Positions 59,853 to 64,000 of a stretch of 64,000 nt of DNA are shown here, piece by piece; the first letter of the stretch is position 1; the number at the start of each line of letters is the position of its first letter. The stretch is taken from NCBI RefSeq assembly GCF_051857475.1, contig NZ_JBPZGZ010000001.1:1948047-2012046 (forward strand). The letters are read 5' to 3'. This DNA is from Pelomonas sp051857475 (lineage in GTDB: Bacteria; Pseudomonadota; Gammaproteobacteria; Burkholderiales; Burkholderiaceae_C). The position numbers and the translations under genes were made by a program. Under the pieces are notes generated by a model. It was not told where the DNA came from, ran no database searches, and saw nothing but the letters and a program-made list of their open reading frames with translations.

Positions 59853-60290
59853 ATCGCTTTCGACATTGTGAGTGCCCTGCCACGAGCGAACTCGAACCTG
59901 TGTGTAGGAGACCTTGACCGGCGGCGCGAGCGGAGCACCGGGTAGATGCTGAGCGCAGACCTTGCAATGTTCCTCTTGCCACCACGACGCAACCGCAATT
60001 TTCTCAGCGAGGAGGTCGCGTACGTAGAGCGAGGCGGACTCGTGTATTGAATCTCCTGGTTCAGGATTCCAACGCTCAAAATGCGTGTGGTAGTAGTCGA
60101 AGTCAATGGTGACCTCTTCATCCCAGGTGCTTATACGCAGTGGCAGAGTCGCCGCCGCGCCTTCTGGCGCGGGCACTTGGACGACGAAGTACGGATCGCT
60201 GTCTTTCCACCGTTCTTCGCTGGAGTAGCGCACCCACTCCGGATATGCGGCAAGGACTTCTTCACGGATGCGGCAGGAGAACGGTGTCAT
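59811..60290 (-). CDS. Cassette 5: hypothetical protein, 159 aa
   Basis: MTPFSCRIREEVLAAYPEWV, then RWKDSDPYFVVQVPAPEG, ISTWDEEVTIDFDYYHTHFERWNPE and a helix LYVRDLLAEKIAVASWWQEE. The DFDYYHTHF and W....GD pattern resembles uncharacterised cassette proteins of the same size; no catalytic motif is evident. A CKVC pair near residue 121 could bind a metal. The C-terminal nine residues come from the attC. I do not assign a function. Confidence 0.65.
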   Translation of the reverse strand: MTPFSCRIREEVLAAYPEWVRYSSEERWKDSDPYFVVQVPAPEGAAATLPLRISTWDEEVTIDFDYYHTHFERWNPEPGDSIHESASLYVRDLLAEKIAVASWWQEEHCKVCAQHLPGAPLAPPVKVSYTQVRVRSWQGTHNVESDTQPIAAADGSAAR

Positions 60291-60296
60291 GGCGAC

Positions 60297-60365
60297 GCTC
60301 AACGTGCGAGTTCAGCGGACCAGCCAGCGCAGCTGGCGCAGGTCCGCTGCAATGAAGGGTTGGAC
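60297..60365 (-). repeat. attC of cassette 4
   Basis: 69 bp, GCTCAAC ... GTTGGAC, with outer arms CAGCGGAC / GTCCGCTG and inner CAGCGCAGCTG. Confidence 0.85.
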
Positions 60366-60366
60366 G

Positions 60367-60876
60367 TCATCTTGGTCGAAGTGTGACGACTTCCGAGCCG
60401 AAGTCCGTGTTGATCCGTAGTTCAGAGAAGACTCCGTTGTATTGATTGAGCAGCTCCTGCAACTTCGACAGCGCTGTTGGCGGAAACCGGAAGCTTTCGT
60501 AGACCAAGATCACTGGATTCTTGGTCGAGAACGAGTCGTCAACAAGCCAATAGTCGCCTTCGCCAAAGGCGTCAGCTCGGCCAAAGTCACTGAGCACCTG
60601 ACCGATTTCGACATACGCCTCGCTCTGCCGCGACGCGTGCGGGTTGTTGTGCGAAAGAACAAGTGTGTTGTAGCGATCAACGAATTCCCGGACCTTCGTC
60701 AAGCTGACCCCAAACTCGGCAGCCTCATCTGCAAGAAGTTGAGGAGCAAGTTCTTCACTTAGCTCTACCGTACCGTCGAGCCACGGAGCCGCATTCACCA
60801 GGCGGGTTGCGAACTCGCGCGGCAAGTCAGCGTCTGCAACTGCGACTTCTATGAGGCTCTCGCGGTGACCCTTCAT
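60367..60876 (-). CDS. Cassette 4: hypothetical protein, 169 aa
   Basis: MKGHRESLIEVAVADADLPREFATRLV, then a helical segment VSLTKVREFVDRYNTLVLSHN and a C-terminal half with GDYWLVDDSFSTKNPVILVYESF and FPPTALSKLQELLNQYNGVFSELRINTDFG. The alternation of strands and helices suggests a compact alpha/beta domain. No membrane segment or known motif is seen. The stop lies just 1 bp from its attC. No function is assigned. Confidence 0.65.
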   Translation of the reverse strand: MKGHRESLIEVAVADADLPREFATRLVNAAPWLDGTVELSEELAPQLLADEAAEFGVSLTKVREFVDRYNTLVLSHNNPHASRQSEAYVEIGQVLSDFGRADAFGEGDYWLVDDSFSTKNPVILVYESFRFPPTALSKLQELLNQYNGVFSELRINTDFGSEVVTLRPR

Positions 60877-60879
60877 GAC

Positions 60880-60937
60880 GTTCAACGTTGAAATTCATCG
60901 GACGCCGAAGGCGGTCCGATGCAATGACCGGTTATGG
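60880..60937 (-). repeat. attC of cassette 3
   Basis: 58 bp, GTTCAAC ... GTTATGG, with the stem ATCGGAC / GTCCGAT. The inner core deviates at its last base. Confidence 0.75.
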
Positions 60938-61395
60938 CTCGTTGCGCGCAATGCGAGCCAGAAGGCCAAGCCGCTAATCAAACCCCAAGCTCCAAAGAAT
61001 AGGACACCCTGCCCGTACTGCAACCATCCGGCGGTCGTTGGGTTGCCGTCAATCATTGTTTGCACGCCATCAAAGGTGGCACTTGTCTTGAGGTCGGCAT
61101 ACCGCAGCGGCCAAGACCAGATTGCCGTTGGTGCCGCGCCAAGCAAGAAGCTGCTTGCAAGAATTGACCACCAACGCACCGCATTACGCCATCGCAAAAG
61201 TGCGTAGGCAGGGAGGCCGAGCAATACGACATGCGCCGAGGAAATCATGGCGAACAGACCCAGAACGCCTTTGGTTCGGACCCAGATGTACGGATCGTCA
61301 GAAGGAAACATGCTGAACTGGCCATACAGATACCAGAGCGTCATGAGAGTTGCCGGAACAATCGCCGCCACGATAAACGCGAGCACTATCTTCAT
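60895..61395 (-). CDS. Cassette 3: membrane protein, 166 aa
   Basis: Four membrane helices: MKIVLAFIVAAIVPATLMTLWYLYG, GVLGLFAMISSAHVVLLGLPAYALL, WWSILASSFLLGAAPTAIWSW and GQGVLFFGAWGLISGLAFWLAL. Short loops carry little charge. The C-terminus HRTAFGVR is encoded by the attC. The ATG lies 9 nt inside the cassette boundary with no ribosome site visible. It is an integral inner-membrane protein of unknown function. Confidence 0.68.
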   Translation of the reverse strand: MKIVLAFIVAAIVPATLMTLWYLYGQFSMFPSDDPYIWVRTKGVLGLFAMISSAHVVLLGLPAYALLRWRNAVRWWSILASSFLLGAAPTAIWSWPLRYADLKTSATFDGVQTMIDGNPTTAGWLQYGQGVLFFGAWGLISGLAFWLALRATSHNRSLHRTAFGVR

Positions 61396-61398
61396 GAG

Positions 61399-61455
61399 CT
61401 ATAACGCTCGCGCTCAGCGAGCGGCGAAGCCGTCCGCTGCAGAAAAAGGTTAGAC
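61399..61455 (-). repeat. attC of cassette 2
   Basis: 57 bp. The outer core CTATAAC is imperfect, the inner core GTTAGAC is good, and the common central stem has one mismatch (GCGAGCGGC with GCCGTCCGC). Confidence 0.78.
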
Positions 61456-61833
61456 ATTGGACTTCACCAAGCGGTACCGGACGCTGGCTCCTGATTTGCG
61501 CTTGGCACTTACAACGTCCCCTTGAATTTTTGGCGTCCCAAGTTCCTCCACCCCTTGCTGCCCGGGTGACTCCGAGATGACGAGAGACTGGCCCTCGACT
61601 CGCCAGTAGAAGAGCGGCGCGGTAACAGCACCACCCTTTGTTCCGAAGGTTGCGGCGGCAAGACCTTGCTCGGCAAACGCGTAGGTCTCAATTTTCGAGT
61701 CGTCAATTAGATCCAGCGTCTTGCCTTGGAGCCCCAATGCCGACCAGTCCGTTGGTTTTCCTTCCTGGGTAGGGGAGCACCCCACGAGGAATGCCGCGGC
61801 GGCCAATGGCAGGAGGATTGAGCGCATGTGCAT
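61450..61833 (-). CDS. Cassette 2: lipoprotein, about 127 aa
   Basis: From MHMRSILLPLAAAAFLVGCS, a lipoprotein signal with lipobox LVGC. The mature part contains DWSALGLQGKTLDLIDDSKIETYAF and FYWRVEGQSLVISES, then SGASVRYRLVKSNV, a small beta-rich fold. An ATG at 61857 created across the cassette junction is also in frame but would spoil the signal peptide. The stop lies within the attC inner core. Confidence 0.7.
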   Translation of the reverse strand: MHMRSILLPLAAAAFLVGCSPTQEGKPTDWSALGLQGKTLDLIDDSKIETYAFAEQGLAAATFGTKGGAVTAPLFYWRVEGQSLVISESPGQQGVEELGTPKIQGDVVSAKRKSGASVRYRLVKSNV

Positions 61834-61848
61834 CTGGGAAGTAGAAAT

Positions 61849-61917
61849 GTCTAACATTGAAGCTGAGCCGCGAGCGGCGGCCTGCCGACGCGAGTCGGCT
61901 CGAGCGACTGGTTAGGC
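61849..61917 (-). repeat. attC of cassette 1
   Basis: 69 bp, GTCTAAC ... GTTAGGC, with arms GAGCCGCGAGCGGC and GCCGACGCGAGTCGGCTC-type pairing. From the second position after the outer core it matches the cassette 11 attC almost base for base. Confidence 0.88.
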
Positions 61918-61930
61918 CTGAACATGCCCA

Positions 61931-62248
61931 CTACTTAACCTGCGCCGGCGGAAGCAACCAATTCACTAGCGGCGGCTTGTCGATTGCGTACCAGCCGATG
62001 CATGCCGCCACGAGAAGGCCAAGAGAAATCGCCAGCGCGTTATTTCGAGGCTGTCTGGTCAGTTGCCACATCGCCGCGAACCCCGCAATAGCTATTGGCA
62101 AGAGTGTGCCAAGGACCATTGGGCTTAGGTAGAGCATTGATCGCAGGACCGAGGTCGACTGCTTCAAGATGAAGTTCGCCACCATTACGCCAATAGAAAG
62201 ACTGAGTCCAGCGGCCAAGCACGCAACTATCCGCGAAGGGCGATTCAT
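61931..62248 (-). CDS. Cassette 1: membrane protein, 105 aa
   Basis: Three membrane helices: IVACLAAGLSLSIGVMVANFIL, SMLYLSPMVLGTLLPIAIAGFAAMW and ALAISLGLLVAACIGWYAI. It is the cassette next to attI, so it would be the first transcribed from any array promoter and the latest inserted by the usual rule. The ATG is 16 bp inside the cassette boundary. No family is recognised. Confidence 0.68.
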   Translation of the reverse strand: MNRPSRIVACLAAGLSLSIGVMVANFILKQSTSVLRSMLYLSPMVLGTLLPIAIAGFAAMWQLTRQPRNNALAISLGLLVAACIGWYAIDKPPLVNWLLPPAQVK

Positions 62249-62257
62249 GGATTTAAG

Positions 62258-62291
62258 GCCTAACTAGTTATATACCGACAGGAAGTGTCGG
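62258..62291 (-). other. attI-like junction
   Basis: On the minus strand ACTAGTTAGGC carries a core G-TTAGGC, where cassette 1 begins. Beside it CCGACA-GGAAG-TGTCGG (62275-62291) is a perfect inverted repeat that could be an integrase-binding element. The position, between the first cassette and the 5' side of the integrase gene, is that of attI in known integrons. Confidence 0.7.
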
Positions 62292-62367
62292 ATAACACGG
62301 GAGGCCGCGCGCTAACCGCGGCGGCGAGAGGCGCCTAAGCTCTTGTCGCATCAAATCCTCCTCCCTC

Positions 62368-62396
62368 TTGACTGTTTATTTATACAGTATTATTTT
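62368..62396 (+). promoter_or_regulatory. LexA-controlled promoter of the integron integrase
   Basis: TTGACT and TATTTT are spaced 17 bp. Overlapping them is CTGT-N8-ACAG with an AT spacer (62372-62387), a perfect match to the LexA box. SOS control of intI is established for other integrons. A possible leftward promoter towards the cassettes (TTGCCG, 15 bp, TATAAA on the minus strand) overlaps the same stretch. Confidence 0.78.
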
Positions 62397-62472
62397 CGAC
62401 GGCAAAAGCCGCGCCCGTTACATCTGTCCTGGCGGGTCTGCGCGGCACCTCCCAGGAGGAAGGCTTGCCGTC

Positions 62473-62905
62473 ATGTTGCCATCGCCCTCAAGTCGTAGCG
62501 CATCCCGGGGAACCCTACGTCCACAGCCGGTTATCGAGCTCCCGCCACTTCGCTCGGTACGACTTTTGGATCAGATTCGCGAGCGTTGCCGGCTGGTTCA
62601 CTACAGTCTGCAGACGGAGCGGGCCTATGTGTACTGGGCGCGCGCGTTCATTCGCTATCACGGGCTCAAGCATCCCTCTGAGATGGGCGGCGCAGAAGTC
62701 GAGGCGTTCTTGACGCACCTGGCAGCTGAGCGTCAGCTGTCACCGTCCAGCCAGCGACATTCGCACCGTGCAGGAACTCCTGGGCCACGCGGATGTGGCA
62801 ACGACGATGATCTACACCCACGTGTTGCGGATGGGTGGTGGCGCAGTGCGCAGCCCGTTGGACTCATTGACCAGTGTTGAGGCGCCGCAAAGCAGTCGTT
62901 GGTGA
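62473..62905 (+). pseudogene. intI: Integron integrase, internally deleted
   Basis: The N-terminal part (ERCRLVHYSLQTERAYVYWA, RAFIRYHGLKHPSEMGGAEV, EAFLTHLAAERQLSPSS) matches IntI tyrosine recombinases through their SAM-like domain. At about 62752 it jumps, in another frame, to DIRTVQELLGHADVATTMIY, THVLRMGGGAVRSPLDSL, the IntI C-terminus with the nucleophile Tyr. About 190 residues with the first Arg, the IntI-specific insert and the HxxR pair are missing. The gene cannot make an active integrase, so the array is probably frozen unless an integrase acts in trans. Confidence 0.88.
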
Positions 62906-62981
62906 ACTTCAGCAATCAGCCTGAACCTGCCGTCTGATGGGCCCAACCGGGTCTAGGTCGGCTTCGCAGCGGAAGCGGACG

Positions 62982-63791
62982 CTACCCGCCCACGCGAATG
63001 CCCGGGTCGCCGTCGGACATTCTGACCTTCGCGCAGTTCCGCGGCGGCTTCTTGGTTCGCACACTACCGTCGGCCTGGGGAGCAATGAGCGTCTGCGGCG
63101 CCGGCATCCCAGCGCTGCATACCCGGCCGGCGTCAGCGCCCCCTGCCGCGACGTGGACAATTTGGTGGCTCAGGAGTTCGCAGCGTTCTCCGAAACGCGC
63201 GAAGACGTGGGAGGACCATGTGTACCCGCCATCGCCTCCTGAGGCCTCTAACCACGCCATGTAGGCGCCCTTGGCAAGGCGGTAAACGCCCAGCACTTGC
63301 CAATTGCCGTAGTCGTGCGATCCCGGTCGCACCGTGATCGGAATCTGGCACTGCGGCACCGTGCTTCTGGGATCAAAGAGCGACAAGCGCGCGTTGGTAA
63401 GGCCTTCGGCCGGAATCACCGCGACGAGCAAAGCAAGGTTGCGCGGTCCGTTGCCTGTGTTAATCAGAAACGTGTTTTTGGCGCCCGACGATGAGCTCAA
63501 GTACCCAACACCGGCTACGAAGACTGTTTGTGGTGCCGGCTGACCAGGAGGCCAGTCAGCCTGGTAGCGGTCAATGTCGCGCGGATTCGCCAGCACCACG
63601 CTGTGCGACACCGGCGAGAGCTCACTGCCTTCGAGCGTCCAGATGCGGTCCTTGAAATCGGGCCGAACGATGGGCTCGGCGATGTTGATGCCCAGTTGCT
63701 CAACCTGCGGCGCCGCCTTGACCGAGGTCAGCGCCATGAGGATGGTGAGGCCGATACCGATTAAGGCCGGGCGCATGAGCTGGGCTTTCAT
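62982..63791 (-). CDS. Exported hypothetical protein, 269 aa
   Basis: MKAQLMRPALIGIGLTILMALTSVKAAP is a signal peptide, supporting the ATG at 63791. The mature protein is beta-rich (WTLEGSELSPVSHSVVLANPRDIDRY, VFVAGVGYLSSSSGAKNTFLINTG, RPGSHDYGNWQVLGVYRLAKGAYMAWLEASGGDGGYTW). It has Cys near the end (ERCELLSH, GRVCSAGM, RNCAKVRM). No family is recognised. It lies outside the cassette array, behind the integrase remnant and next to an insertion-sequence terminus. Its composition is intermediate. Confidence 0.65.
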   Translation of the reverse strand: MKAQLMRPALIGIGLTILMALTSVKAAPQVEQLGINIAEPIVRPDFKDRIWTLEGSELSPVSHSVVLANPRDIDRYQADWPPGQPAPQTVFVAGVGYLSSSSGAKNTFLINTGNGPRNLALLVAVIPAEGLTNARLSLFDPRSTVPQCQIPITVRPGSHDYGNWQVLGVYRLAKGAYMAWLEASGGDGGYTWSSHVFARFGERCELLSHQIVHVAAGGADAGRVCSAGMPAPQTLIAPQADGSVRTKKPPRNCAKVRMSDGDPGIRVGG

Positions 63792-63884
63792 AGTGGATCT
63801 TGGGGTTGATGAACTCGAACATTGCGCGACTATTTTCCAGCTCAAAGTTCGTCGCCGGACGGCTTCGCTGCGAATGGCAGCTCA

Positions 63885-64000
63885 CAGCCGATTCTGTTGA
63901 AAAACCCGATGGCAATCTGCGTCTGCTGACCTAAGTTCTTGCATCGCGGCGGCGGAGGGCAAGCAGATGATGGGTCAGAGCGGCGGCACGCAGGATCGAC
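63885..64000. mobile_element. Insertion-sequence edge, running out of the window
   Basis: AGCCGATTCTGTTGAAAAAC (63886-63905) is the same terminus as at both ends of the 56664 element. The following 95 bp carry no readable gene start. It probably marks the end of a full insertion sequence whose body lies beyond 64000. Confidence 0.5.

Noticed and set aside
57301..61455. CRISPR-like regular spacing of similar 57-bp sequences
   Set aside because: The repeats are attC sites with core sequences, are separated by genes of different length, and no cas gene is present.
62368..62880. Intact 170-aa integrase
   Set aside because: After about 62752 this frame loses IntI similarity; the true C-terminus is in another frame, so it is a deletion product.

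Overview
The window is GC-rich chromosomal DNA. Gene content and order point to a betaproteobacterium of the order Burkholderiales, probably near the Rubrivivax/Leptothrix/Roseateles group. The main evidence is the xseB-ispA-dxs cluster beside a Rieske oxygenase, beta-type LysA, RarD and AhpC/AhpF. Assignment below order level is inference. No rRNA or tRNA gene was recognised.

Region 1 (1-40 kb) is core genome with short operons. It holds the end of a PhoX-type phosphatase, an HPF-like protein, a thioesterase, a methyltransferase, uvrD, a DUF481 outer-membrane protein, lipoproteins, a DUF885 protein, a MarR-GNAT fusion, ychJ-truC, a reductase-SDR pair, a CocE-type hydrolase, PPK2, a MoaD/ThiS-like protein with a BNR-type protein, rarD, ahpC-ahpF, wlbABC-like nucleotide-sugar genes, divergent lysA/lysR, xseB-ispA-dxs, a Rieske oxygenase with an EamA transporter, a sulfurtransferase and a Usp protein. 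Three copies of a structured repeat of about 130 bp (4147, 21134, 38200) each begin at the stop codon of the preceding gene. Their central stem shows compensatory base changes.

Region 2 (40.4-56.5 kb) is a signalling block. A MipA/OmpV protein is followed by two tandem OmpR-type two-component systems, behind a divergent control region with two inverted copies of an 11-bp-period direct-repeat operator. After small genes, rsgA and a metallopeptidase-like lipoprotein, a minus-strand operon encodes PAS-GGDEF-EAL-REC-PAS, a 46-aa protein, HDOD, a soluble histidine kinase, a REC-HD-GYP protein and a stand-alone REC protein. Most junctions are 4-nt ATGA overlaps, and three of the proteins carry closely related REC domains. 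This looks like a c-di-GMP circuit built around one receiver family. A MocR-type regulator follows.

Region 3 (56.6-64 kb) is a sedentary chromosomal integron and its edges. Eleven cassettes, all on the minus strand and with lower GC, lie between 56966 and 62264, each ending in a recognisable attC. They end at an attI-like junction. Next to it is a LexA-controlled promoter and an integron integrase pseudogene that has lost its middle. Cassette products include a SUKH-3 protein, a GNAT acetyltransferase, a lipoprotein, membrane proteins and unknowns. In three cassettes the attC itself encodes a near-identical C-terminal tail and the stop. A 230-bp MITE-like element with terminal inverted repeats flanks the array, and a third copy of its terminus lies at 63885, probably the edge of an insertion sequence running out of the window.
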